From: CAZQAA01 sp964591255
GTDB lineage: Bacteria > Desulfobacterota > DSM-4660 > Desulfatiglandales > Desulfatiglandaceae
Assembly: GCA_964591255.1 (NCBI GenBank)
Contig: CAZQAA010000110.1
Span: 1-6,067, forward strand
DNA length: 6,067 nt
Direction: 5' to 3'
Shown piece after piece: positions 1 to 5,900 of this stretch. Numbering within the stretch: the first letter of the stretch is position 1; each line of letters starts with the position of its first letter. The translations under genes were made by a program, and so were the position numbers. Under the pieces are notes generated by a model. That model made no database searches, was not told the origin of the DNA, and worked only from the letters and a program-made list of their open reading frames with translations.

Positions 1-522
1 GCATCAGGGCTAAAGGGCGTAGGTGAGTTGGCTCTCTACGGGTCTGATCTGACTCCACAGATAGTGGATCAATTAAGGGAAGTCATGTCTGTCTGCCTGC
101 TATATAATCTCCCCTTTATGCTACATACCAACGAACCTGTGGGGCACAACTATGCAGGCAAGGCGCCCATGACCCTGGCCAGGATTTATGCGTTCCTCAA
201 GGCATACCCTGACAACCACATTGTCCTTGCCCACTGGGGAGGAGGAATCCTCTTTTACGCACTCATGAAAAAAGAGGTGAGGGAGGTAATGAAAAACGTC
301 TGGTTTGACACTGCAGCCTCTCCCTTCCTGTATACGCCTGAAATCTACAGAATCGCGGTGGAAATAATTGGTGAAAACAGGATCCTCCTCGGAAGCGATT
401 ATCCCCTTATAAGACCCGGACGATATCTAAAAGAGGTTGCATCTGCAGGCATATCTCCCCGTGCCATGGAGTTCATATCAGGATTAAATGCGGCCGGGCT
501 TCTGCACTTATCCCCCTATTGA
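1..522 (+). CDS. Amidohydrolase family protein (amidohydrolase_2 type), 5' end outside the window
   Basis: The reading frame is open from the first base, so this is the last 173 residues of a longer protein; the N-terminal part, including any HxH metal motif, lies outside. What remains reads as the second half of a TIM-barrel metal-dependent hydrolase: GVGEL at residues 6-10 of the fragment, LHTNEPVGH at 41-49 with H42 and H49, AHWGG at 77-81 with H78, and the late GSDYP motif at 131-135 with D133, the usual metal or catalytic aspartate. The ending GLNAAGLL resembles the normal C-terminus of the family (GxNAxxLL), so the 3' end is intact. Members hydrolyse or decarboxylate small organic substrates in the cytoplasm; the substrate cannot be told here. 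A TTG codon at 28-30 is in frame but lies inside the conserved GVGEL strand, so it is not the true start. The stop overlaps the end of the convergent moaA gene by 15 bases. Confidence 0.85.
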   Translation, partial: ASGLKGVGELALYGSDLTPQIVDQLREVMSVCLLYNLPFMLHTNEPVGHNYAGKAPMTLARIYAFLKAYPDNHIVLAHWGGGILFYALMKKEVREVMKNVWFDTAASPFLYTPEIYRIAVEIIGENRILLGSDYPLIRPGRYLKEVASAGISPRAMEFISGLNAAGLLHLSPY

Positions 523-1539
523 AGACATAATGGCAGATATGGGAACCGAATCCACGGAAGCCAGATGGTGGGCACGTGGCTTATTATATACCGCCCTCAT
601 GATTATTTCTGTCAAGTCTTTATCAGAGGCCCCGTTTCTCATGGGACCCTTTATGTCATGTTCCGTATCTGAAAGGAGGCATGGTCTCAGACGACCGGTT
701 GCTGTAAGACGAATCCGGTTGCACGAGCCGCAAAAATGATTGGTTAAGGGGCTGATGAAGCCGATTTCACCACATGCCCCTTCAAACCTGAACCGTTCTG
801 CAGGCCCGTCGGAGGGACCGTTTTGAATGCGTTTTAACCTTCCTAAACTCCCAATCCATGACTTGATCACATGTGAAGGGACATGTCGTACATGAGGCTC
901 TCTGTGGGCAATGCCCAAGGGCATATATTCAATAAATCTGATATGGTAAGGATTTTCCAAAGAGAGCCTTGCAAAATCTGTCAGCTCATCATCATTGATT
1001 CCTTTCATTACCACCACGTTTATCTTGATCGGGTTCAGGTTCAATTCCCTCACCAACCGGATACCCTCCCATACCGTTTTAAAGGCATCAAGACCTGTGA
1101 TCATCTCGTACTTCTTTGGGTCCAGGGTATCCAGACTTATATTTAGCCGTTTTACCCCTGAAGACGCAATCCGGTCCGGATCGTCTCCCAGTAATATCCC
1201 GTTTGTGGTAAGGGCCAGATCCTCGAGCCCGGGTATGTCAGCCAGCGCAGCGATAAATTCATATATACCTTTGCGCAGAAGCGGCTCACCCCCTGTCAGA
1301 CGGATCTTGTCAACCCCAAGTCCTACCGCAATCCTTGCCAGACGAAGTGTTTCCTCATAGGTCAGGATATCCTCATGTCTTACCTTGGTGATTCCGTCAG
1401 GAGGGATACAGTAGATACAACGCAGATTGCAGCGATCAGTAACCGATATACGCAGATAGTTGATCTTTCTTTTGTAACGATCGATTAAGGCTGTCTTTTC
1501 ATATCCGGATAACACTCTTTCTTGATCATTAATATCCAT
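508..1539 (-). CDS. moaA: GTP 3',8-cyclase MoaA (radical SAM, molybdenum cofactor biosynthesis)
   Basis: MoaA converts GTP to (8S)-3',8-cyclo-7,8-dihydroguanosine 5'-triphosphate, which MoaC turns into cyclic pyranopterin monophosphate, the first step of molybdopterin synthesis in the cytoplasm. With the ATG start at 1539 (343 residues) the radical-SAM cluster is CNLRCIYC with C37, C41 and C44 inside the typical block YLRISVTDRCNLRC. GGEP follows at 83-86. The second 4Fe-4S site is FCGSCNRIRLTATGRLRPC with C270, C273 and C287. The protein ends in the conserved GG that enters the active site. All key residues are present, so it should be functional. About 20 residues precede the usual start of homology, slightly longer than typical. 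An in-frame GTG at 1546-1548 would add three residues, but a GGAG lies 8 bases before the ATG and overlaps that GTG, so ATG is preferred. No other moa gene is visible here. Confidence 0.97.
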   Translation of the reverse strand: MDINDQERVLSGYEKTALIDRYKRKINYLRISVTDRCNLRCIYCIPPDGITKVRHEDILTYEETLRLARIAVGLGVDKIRLTGGEPLLRKGIYEFIAALADIPGLEDLALTTNGILLGDDPDRIASSGVKRLNISLDTLDPKKYEMITGLDAFKTVWEGIRLVRELNLNPIKINVVVMKGINDDELTDFARLSLENPYHIRFIEYMPLGIAHREPHVRHVPSHVIKSWIGSLGRLKRIQNGPSDGPAERFRFEGACGEIGFISPLTNHFCGSCNRIRLTATGRLRPCLLSDTEHDIKGPMRNGASDKDLTEIIMRAVYNKPRAHHLASVDSVPISAIMSSIGG

Positions 1540-1630
1540 TTCTGGCACTCCAGTTGTGTGGACTTGTACAATAATTATTTTCCATATATAAGATGGAGCG
1601 GGAAGTCAATTACAATGAGGAGTTTCTGAT
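1540..1630. promoter_or_regulatory. Divergent spacer between moaA and the crotonase gene, with candidate promoter and inverted repeats
   Basis: This AT-rich spacer must hold the start signals of both divergent genes. On the plus strand TTGTAC (1564-1569) and TATAAG (1587-1592) are separated by 17 bases and would serve the crotonase; the -10 matches the sigma-70 consensus in five of six positions, the -35 in only three. Small palindromes overlap it: TTGTACAA (1564-1571), AATAATTATT (1570-1579), and the inverted pair TCCAT (1581-1585) with ATGGA (1593-1597), which flanks the candidate -10. These could be operator sites but may be chance in AT-rich DNA. A GAGGAG at 1617-1622 is the crotonase ribosome binding site, 8 bases before its ATG. 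I found no convincing minus-strand promoter for moaA. Confidence 0.35.
1548..1551 (-). promoter_or_regulatory. Ribosome binding site deciding the moaA start
   Basis: On the minus strand GGAG sits 8 bases before the ATG at 1537-1539. The competing upstream GTG codon (1546-1548) shares a base with this motif and has no purine-rich site at a suitable distance of its own. Confidence 0.55.
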
Positions 1631-2476
1631 ATGGAAAAGCCGATAAGAGTAAAAACAGAAGGCAGGATAGCCTTGATAACCCTTAACCGCCCTGATTCAT
1701 ACAATTCCTTTAATAAAGAATTGCTTCTGTTGCTGCGTGATACTATGGCAACAGTGTCTTCTGGGCCGGAAGTGGATGGAGTGGTTATTACCGGCTCAGG
1801 CAGGGCCTTTTGCGCCGGGGGAGATCTGAAATGGATAGATGCGCAAGGCAAGGAATATGCCCCTACCTTTTATGAGCTTGCCGGCTACTTTCACCAGGCC
1901 GTCACTGAAATACGCAGGATGCCGAAACCGGTCATCGCAGCCGTAAACGGTCTTGCCGCCGGAGGGGGGATGTCCCTTGCCCTTGCATGCGATCTCAGGG
2001 TGATGGACATGTCAGCTGTTTTTCTCCAGGCATATACTTCAAGGGGTCTGAGTATTGACGGGGGCGGCACATTCAGCCTGCCGAGGCTTGTGGGTCTTGC
2101 AAAGGCCATGGAGATCATTGCGTTTGACCAACCGATTAATCCCGAGCAAGCCCTTTCCTGGGGTCTGGTCACGGAAGTGACAGACAAGGGTCATAGTGTA
2201 AAGAGGGCTATTGAATTGATTGCCGAGATAAAGAAGGGGAGGGCCTTTATCTCATTTGCCGCCTCAAAAAGGCTGATTTACGAATCGTTCAATACATCGT
2301 TTGATATGCAACTGGAAAAGGAAAAAGAGCTTCTGTCATGGTGTTCCGAAGAACCCGAGGGACGTGAAGGTATCGCCGCATTTGTTGAAAAAAGGATACC
2401 CGTGTTTGACAGAGAGAAAAATTCGTCCCATGTTCGTCTTAAATCAGTTATGAACAAGATCGATAATCTTTCTTGA
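1631..2476 (+). CDS. Crotonase-superfamily protein (enoyl-CoA hydratase/isomerase family), PaaG-like active site
   Basis: The 281-residue protein has the crotonase fold signatures: ITLNRPDSYNSF (16-27), the first oxyanion-hole segment AFCAGGDLK (59-67), and the second, NGLAAGGGMSLALACDLRV (106-124). Members act on acyl-CoA thioesters. Aligned by eye with rat mitochondrial enoyl-CoA hydratase, the two catalytic glutamates (Glu144, Glu164) are replaced by S115 and Y135, so classical hydration is unlikely. An aspartate, D143 in GLSIDGGGTF, falls where PaaG-type isomerases have their single catalytic Asp (GLxPDxGGT), which favours an isomerase or a related acyl-CoA reaction. The normal family end, FVEKRIPVF, finishes at 259 and is followed by a 22-residue polar tail whose codons partly lie over the end of the convergent DUF3786 gene. 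The start is well supported by GAGGAG 8 bases upstream. The exact substrate is not readable; no other beta-oxidation or ring-cleavage genes are in the window. Confidence 0.93.
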   Translation: MEKPIRVKTEGRIALITLNRPDSYNSFNKELLLLLRDTMATVSSGPEVDGVVITGSGRAFCAGGDLKWIDAQGKEYAPTFYELAGYFHQAVTEIRRMPKPVIAAVNGLAAGGGMSLALACDLRVMDMSAVFLQAYTSRGLSIDGGGTFSLPRLVGLAKAMEIIAFDQPINPEQALSWGLVTEVTDKGHSVKRAIELIAEIKKGRAFISFAASKRLIYESFNTSFDMQLEKEKELLSWCSEEPEGREGIAAFVEKRIPVFDREKNSSHVRLKSVMNKIDNLS

Positions 2477-3049
2477 TGTATATTCAGCCACATCGGCAAG
2501 GCCGTCAACGGGCATAAACAAAGAGGCGTTGGCAGAGAAAAGGCACGTGACCGATGCGGGAAATTCGTCATCAGGCATGTAGCATATATAGAGCAATGCG
2601 ATCTTTGGAAAGGGATAAAGGAGCAATGAAAAGTCACCTTCCGTCCGGTCCTGCTGATCTGGAATGCCTAATGCCTTTTTTATGGTCTCTCGTCTTTTTT
2701 GCATATGCAACACATGTGGAACAAGGATCCTCTCGCTGTGTGAACTAAAGGCACCATAATATGGCATGCTGTCGGGCAACTCCTTGAACGCCTTAAAAGG
2801 CTCCAGTACAACTGCATCCGTTTTGGCATGAACCCCGTAAAGGGATATCAATAGCCCCCTGGGTCCATTGCAAGCCCTGCCAGACAAGGTAATTCCATAA
2901 GGAGACAAACGGCATTCCTCTCCAAAGGCCGTAAAACAGAAAGATTCTCCCTGCCTGTCTGCACATAATGCATTTTCCAGCTCTCCGGCAGGCCTGGAAA
3001 ATGCCTTTTCAATATTTTTACGGATAATTTTTTCATAATTGCTGCCCAT
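2444..3049 (-). CDS. DUF3786 domain-containing protein
   Basis: With the ATG at 3049 the product has 201 residues, no signal peptide and no clear membrane segment. The C-terminal half resembles DUF3786 as I recall it: FPKIALLYICYMPDDEFPAS at about 147-166, then a stretch like LFSANASLFMPVDGLADV (170-187), where family members have a hydrophobic strand, a D-E-F-P-A motif and an acidic helix. The N-terminal half has the PYGITLSG segment (50-57) also expected of the family. The function of DUF3786 is not established; it is common in anaerobes such as sulfate reducers and clostridia. Longer starts at 3067 (ATG) and 3088 (TTG) are open, but only 3049 has a strong ribosome site (GGAGGGG, 9 bases away). 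Five cysteines (29, 38, 46, 60, 169) are present without a standard cluster motif. The gene ends tail to tail inside the crotonase gene, overlapping it by 33 bases. Confidence 0.85.
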   Translation of the reverse strand: MGSNYEKIIRKNIEKAFSRPAGELENALCADRQGESFCFTAFGEECRLSPYGITLSGRACNGPRGLLISLYGVHAKTDAVVLEPFKAFKELPDSMPYYGAFSSHSERILVPHVLHMQKRRETIKKALGIPDQQDRTEGDFSLLLYPFPKIALLYICYMPDDEFPASVTCLFSANASLFMPVDGLADVAEYTSRKIIDLVHN

Positions 3050-3058
3050 GTCGAATAG

Positions 3059-3065
3059 CCCCTCC
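3059..3065 (-). promoter_or_regulatory. Ribosome binding site deciding the DUF3786 start
   Basis: GGAGGGG on the minus strand lies 9 bases before the ATG at 3047-3049. It overlaps the alternative upstream ATG at 3065-3067 by one base, which argues that translation starts downstream of it rather than at 3067 or at the TTG at 3088. Confidence 0.6.
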
Positions 3066-3081
3066 ATACTGAAACTCTTGA

Positions 3082-3110
3082 TTGACAACCTAACAATCTT
3101 AAACGAGAAT
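3082..3110 (+). promoter_or_regulatory. Candidate sigma-70 promoter for the adenine-deaminase-like operon
   Basis: A perfect TTGACA (3082-3087) is followed after 17 bases by GAGAAT (3105-3110), a four-of-six match to the -10 consensus. Transcription from it would give a leader of roughly 45 bases before the ATG at 3162. A short palindrome, GAATATTC (3107-3114), overlaps the -10 and could be an operator half or chance. The 112-base spacer 3050-3161 also has to contain the divergent DUF3786 promoter, for which I see no clear match. Confidence 0.4.
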
Positions 3111-3161
3111 ATTCAATGTTTTTTTATTATGACACCGTTATGGCGTTAGAGTGATTCAAAC

Positions 3162-4940
3162 ATGAGAGGCATGCACCCCCCTGATAAAAAAAAGATTAAG
3201 GAGCTGATGGATGTCAGCATGGGCCGCCAAAAGGCCGATCTGGTTATAGTAGGCGGTGATGTGCTGAATGTCTATACAGGAGAACTGCTCAGGAGTTGGT
3301 CGGTGGCCATCAAGGGGCAGCGGATAGCATACGTTGGGGACGACGCCGGGCACACCATGGGGCAAGATACCGAGATCATTGATGCCTCGGGAAGGATCCT
3401 GATCCCCGGCCTGATCGACGGACACACACACCTTCTGATGTACTATACCCTCTCCGAGTTCCTGAAATATGCCATGAGGGGCGGAACCACCACAATTGTC
3501 AGTGAGGCTATTGAACTGGCCTTTCCCTACGGCTATGAAGGCATTGTGGAATTTTTGGATTCGGCAAAGGATCAGCCCATAAAAATATTTGCCACTGTTC
3601 CTCCCATGTCTTCCATAAGCCGGGCTGGACAGGCCGCCGCCATAGACACCTCCAGGCTGAAGACCCTTTTGCATAGAGAAGATGTGGTGGGGTTGGGGGA
3701 GACCGTCTGGTCAGATGCCATAAGGGGCGATAAAAATATTTTCAGTCTCTTTGCGGAAACCCTAAAGACAGGCAAGAGGATAGAAGGACATGCCGCAGGG
3801 GCAAGGGGAATCAGGCTTGCGTCTTTTATATCCACGGGTGTTTCTTCCTGTCATGAATCAACTACGGTCGAGGAGGTAATTGAAAGGCTTAGACTGGGTA
3901 TCCACACCATGATCAGAGAAGGTGATATAAGGGCCGAGCTGGAGGTCATATCAAAAATCAAAGATATGGACATTGATTTTCGTCGGTTGGTCCTGGTCAC
4001 GGACGGTGTGGGACCGGAACGCCTGATCACGGATGGCTATATGGAGTATGTGGTCCAGAGGGCCATTGACTTCGGATTTGACCCCATAACTGCCATACAG
4101 ATGGCCACCCTCAACCCTGCTGAACATTTCGGCCTGGATCATATGATCGGAGGGATCGCCCCGTCAAGATATGCCGACATCGTGATTATTCCCGACTTGA
4201 AGAAAATAAACGCAGAACTGGTTATCAGTAATGGCCAGGTTATAGCAAGAGAAAGAGAATTGCTGGTGCAGCCCAGAGAATGCAATTATATGAAACGGCC
4301 TTTTGCCAGCATTGACATTCCCAGGAAACTCAATGCAGACGACTTTGTTGTTCGTACCAACGTGGGCGCCGGTCCTGTCAGGGCAAGGGTTATCGACCTC
4401 ACCACCCCCCTTGTAACCCACGAGAAAATAGTTGAAGTATCCCATCTAAGTGATGAAATTCAGATGGATATTGAAAGAGACATTCTCAAGGTTGCGGCGG
4501 TGACCTGCGGCCACGAGGGCATGAGCAGATTTGTCGGCTTGATCAGGGGGTTTGGAATAAAAAGGGGCGCCTTTGCCACGAGTGCGGTCTGGGATGTCAG
4601 TGCCATTGTGGTTGTTGGCGCCCACGAAAAGGATATGGCAAAGGCAGTAAACAGGATAGTAGAGCTCCGTGGTGGAATTGTGGTTATTGCTGATGGGAAA
4701 ATTTTGGCTGAACTGGCCATGCCGGTCGGTGGAATTGTCTCGGATCAGCCATTAGGGAGAATAGCCCAACGTTTGGATGAGATCCAGCAGGGCGTTAAAG
4801 GGTTGGGTTGCCAACTTCCCGATGCCCATCTGAGCCTTTCCATATTGACAACCCCCTATATCCCGTTCCTGAGGATTTCAGAAGAGGGATTAGTGGATCT
4901 CAAAAACGGAAGGAAGGTCAACCTGATTATATCTGAATAG
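3162..4940 (+). CDS. Adenine deaminase-like amidohydrolase (divergent Ade family)
   Basis: At 592 residues this matches the length and architecture of bacterial adenine deaminase (588 in E. coli), which converts adenine to hypoxanthine and ammonia. The N-terminal DVSMGRQKADLVIVGGDVLN (17-36) is the usual composite-domain start. The barrel follows with HTH (H88, H90), GLGE (E180), EGH (H210), CHESTT (H231) and LVTDG (D281), a complete set of metal and catalytic positions. The block DPITAIQMATLNPAEHFGL (307-325) is near-identical to the family. The C-terminal domain, GLIRGFGIKRGAFAT (459-473) to GGIVVIADGKILAEL (504-518), is the Ade C-terminal domain. Several usual pocket motifs are changed: HxHIESS reads HTHLLMY, TDD reads TDG, and the ERHHGTG and HDSHN segments of the C-terminal domain read TCGHEGMS and WDVSA. 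Metal-dependent hydrolysis is likely but adenine as substrate is doubtful, so no symbol is given. Only a weak GAG lies before the start; family alignment rules out starts beyond about residue 16. It heads a three-gene run. Confidence 0.88.
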   Translation: MRGMHPPDKKKIKELMDVSMGRQKADLVIVGGDVLNVYTGELLRSWSVAIKGQRIAYVGDDAGHTMGQDTEIIDASGRILIPGLIDGHTHLLMYYTLSEFLKYAMRGGTTTIVSEAIELAFPYGYEGIVEFLDSAKDQPIKIFATVPPMSSISRAGQAAAIDTSRLKTLLHREDVVGLGETVWSDAIRGDKNIFSLFAETLKTGKRIEGHAAGARGIRLASFISTGVSSCHESTTVEEVIERLRLGIHTMIREGDIRAELEVISKIKDMDIDFRRLVLVTDGVGPERLITDGYMEYVVQRAIDFGFDPITAIQMATLNPAEHFGLDHMIGGIAPSRYADIVIIPDLKKINAELVISNGQVIARERELLVQPRECNYMKRPFASIDIPRKLNADDFVVRTNVGAGPVRARVIDLTTPLVTHEKIVEVSHLSDEIQMDIERDILKVAAVTCGHEGMSRFVGLIRGFGIKRGAFATSAVWDVSAIVVVGAHEKDMAKAVNRIVELRGGIVVIADGKILAELAMPVGGIVSDQPLGRIAQRLDEIQQGVKGLGCQLPDAHLSLSILTTPYIPFLRISEEGLVDLKNGRKVNLIISE

Positions 4941-4957
4941 ATATCAGAGAGGTAAAC

Positions 4958-5293
4958 ATGAAAATAAAAGAAGAACACAAGAAACTTTTGAAGGAAATGG
5001 GGCTGAGGGAAGGGGATTTTGATCTCTTTGACGGTAAATTCGTCCGGTACGAGTTTGACGGGGAAAAGGGTGTTCGTATCTATGACCCTTACTATGCCAC
5101 TTCTTACAGCGAATATATCGGTATTGACGGATGGAGTGCCTGGAGTGTGGAAAAAGACACCTTTATGAGTGATATCATTAAGGGGGCCCGTGAGAAGGCC
5201 GAACAAAAGGCTGTGCATAGCCCCAAACCTGATCAAAAGGAGATAACAGAGTCACTTCAAAAAAAGTTTGCCGGAAGGACCGAATCCGAATAG
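4958..5293 (+). CDS. Hypothetical protein of 111 residues, in the adenine-deaminase-like operon
   Basis: I do not recognise a characterised family. The protein is small, charged and soluble-looking, with no signal peptide and no membrane segment. It has three visible parts: a basic helix (1-15, MKIKEEHKKLLKEMG), a compact aromatic and acidic core (about 20-72) containing FDLFDGKFVRYEF, RIYDPYYATSYSEY and GWSAWSVEKDTF, and a lysine/glutamate-rich tail (73-111) likely to be helical, interrupted by SPKPDQ. The dense Tyr, Trp, Asp and Phe residues suggest a folded beta-rich core. The start is well supported by GAGAGG 5 bases before the ATG. It begins 17 bases after the deaminase-like gene and ends 11 bases before the acetyltransferase, so all three are probably co-transcribed; a role as partner of one of them is possible but only inferred. 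Confidence 0.8.
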   Translation: MKIKEEHKKLLKEMGLREGDFDLFDGKFVRYEFDGEKGVRIYDPYYATSYSEYIGIDGWSAWSVEKDTFMSDIIKGAREKAEQKAVHSPKPDQKEITESLQKKFAGRTESE

Positions 5294-5304
5294 GTAAAAA
5301 AAGC

Positions 5305-5802
5305 ATGTTGCGAAAATGTAACGCCGATGATTTTGCCACCATCTATTCTGTCATTAATGAAGCTGCAACGGCTTACAAGGGAGTAATCCCCCATGACTGC
5401 TGGAAAGAGCCATATATGCCTGAAAATGAGCTGAGGCGCGAAATTGATGATGGCGTTCTGTTCTGGGGATATGAAGACGAAAAAGAGCTGATCGGCGTAA
5501 TGGGCATGCAAAATATAAAGGATGTAACCCTTATCAGACACGCCTATGTCAGGAAGGCAAGACAACGGGAGGGTATTGGGGGAAAACTCCTGTCCGGGCT
5601 TCGCAGGAATACCAGCCGGCCGATCCTTATCGGGACATGGGCTGATGCTGTCTGGGCCATACGGTTTTATGAAAAACACGGTTTCATAACGGTTCCTCCT
5701 AAAGAAAAGGATATGCTCCTGAAAAAATACTGGCGGATCCCGGTACGCCAGATAGAGACCTCTGTAGTCCTTGTAGAAAATGAAATGATATGTAAAAGTT
5801 AA
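5305..5802 (+). CDS. GNAT family N-acetyltransferase
   Basis: The 165-residue protein has the GNAT fold order: an N-terminal strand and helix (MLRKCNADDFATIYSVINEAA, 1-21), a central strand ELIGVMGMQ (61-69), then motif A with the acetyl-CoA pyrophosphate-binding loop VRKARQREGIGGKLL (82-96, matching the RxxGxG/A pattern at R88-G92), and motif B AIRFYEKHGF (118-127), typical of the strand-helix near the C-terminus. It would transfer an acetyl group from acetyl-CoA to an amine; the substrate is not readable. The length is normal and no key residue is missing. An AGG ten bases before the ATG is an adequate if weak ribosome site. It is the last gene of the run that begins with the adenine-deaminase-like gene. 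Confidence 0.9.
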   Translation: MLRKCNADDFATIYSVINEAATAYKGVIPHDCWKEPYMPENELRREIDDGVLFWGYEDEKELIGVMGMQNIKDVTLIRHAYVRKARQREGIGGKLLSGLRRNTSRPILIGTWADAVWAIRFYEKHGFITVPPKEKDMLLKKYWRIPVRQIETSVVLVENEMICKS

Positions 5803-5900
5803 GATCTTCCCATACAGTTCTGAGAGATATTAGGTGGCAGTCAGCTCTCTCTTCGGTTAAAGTGTTTTCATCACAAAATACTCACCGAAAGGAGAAAGAC
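5803..5900. other. Spacer between the acetyltransferase and the transposase; probable left end of an insertion sequence
   Basis: These 98 bases hold no gene. Besides the hairpin at 5852-5889 there is a short inverted pair, GAGAGA (5822-5827) with TCTCTC (5846-5851). The true outer end of the element and any target duplication cannot be fixed because the right end lies beyond the window. Confidence 0.4.
5852..5889 (+). promoter_or_regulatory. Imperfect hairpin immediately before the transposase ribosome binding site
   Basis: Two nested arm pairs form one long stem. The outer arms are TTCGGT (5852-5857) and ACCGAA (5884-5889), a perfect 6-base complement. The inner arms are AGTGTTTT (5861-5868) and AAAATACT (5875-5882), eight pairs with one G-U wobble. 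A TAA (5858-5860) opposite a single C (5883) makes a small internal loop, and CATCAC (5869-5874) is the apical loop. The right arm ends at base 5889, directly next to the AGGAG (5890-5894) of the transposase-like gene. It is either a control element that hides the translation start in read-through transcripts, part of the end of the mobile element, or a terminator for the upstream operon; no T run follows, which weakens the last option. Confidence 0.6.

Noticed and set aside
488..739. Open frame of 83 codons on the plus strand, over the end of moaA
   Set aside because: It lies antisense to the conserved MoaA C-terminus, shows no domain and is a by-product of that gene.
883..1360. Two plus-strand open frames antisense to moaA
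   Set aside because: Low-complexity shadow translations without a ribosome site; the minus-strand gene is unambiguous.
1891..2187. Minus-strand open frame inside the crotonase gene
   Set aside because: The plus-strand frame carries all crotonase motifs here; the antisense product has no recognisable features.
3156..3674. Minus-strand open frame of 172 codons opposite the deaminase-like gene
   Set aside because: It lies opposite conserved amidohydrolase sequence, including the HTH motif, and has no family resemblance.
5257..5679. Minus-strand open frame of 140 codons opposite the acetyltransferase
   Set aside because: The GNAT motif A and most of motif B are encoded on the plus strand over the same bases; the antisense product is a shadow.
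5852..5889. The hairpin as a factor-independent terminator of the acetyltransferase operon
   Set aside because: No T run follows the right arm; the next bases are the purine-rich ribosome site of the transposase gene, and the lower stem is short.
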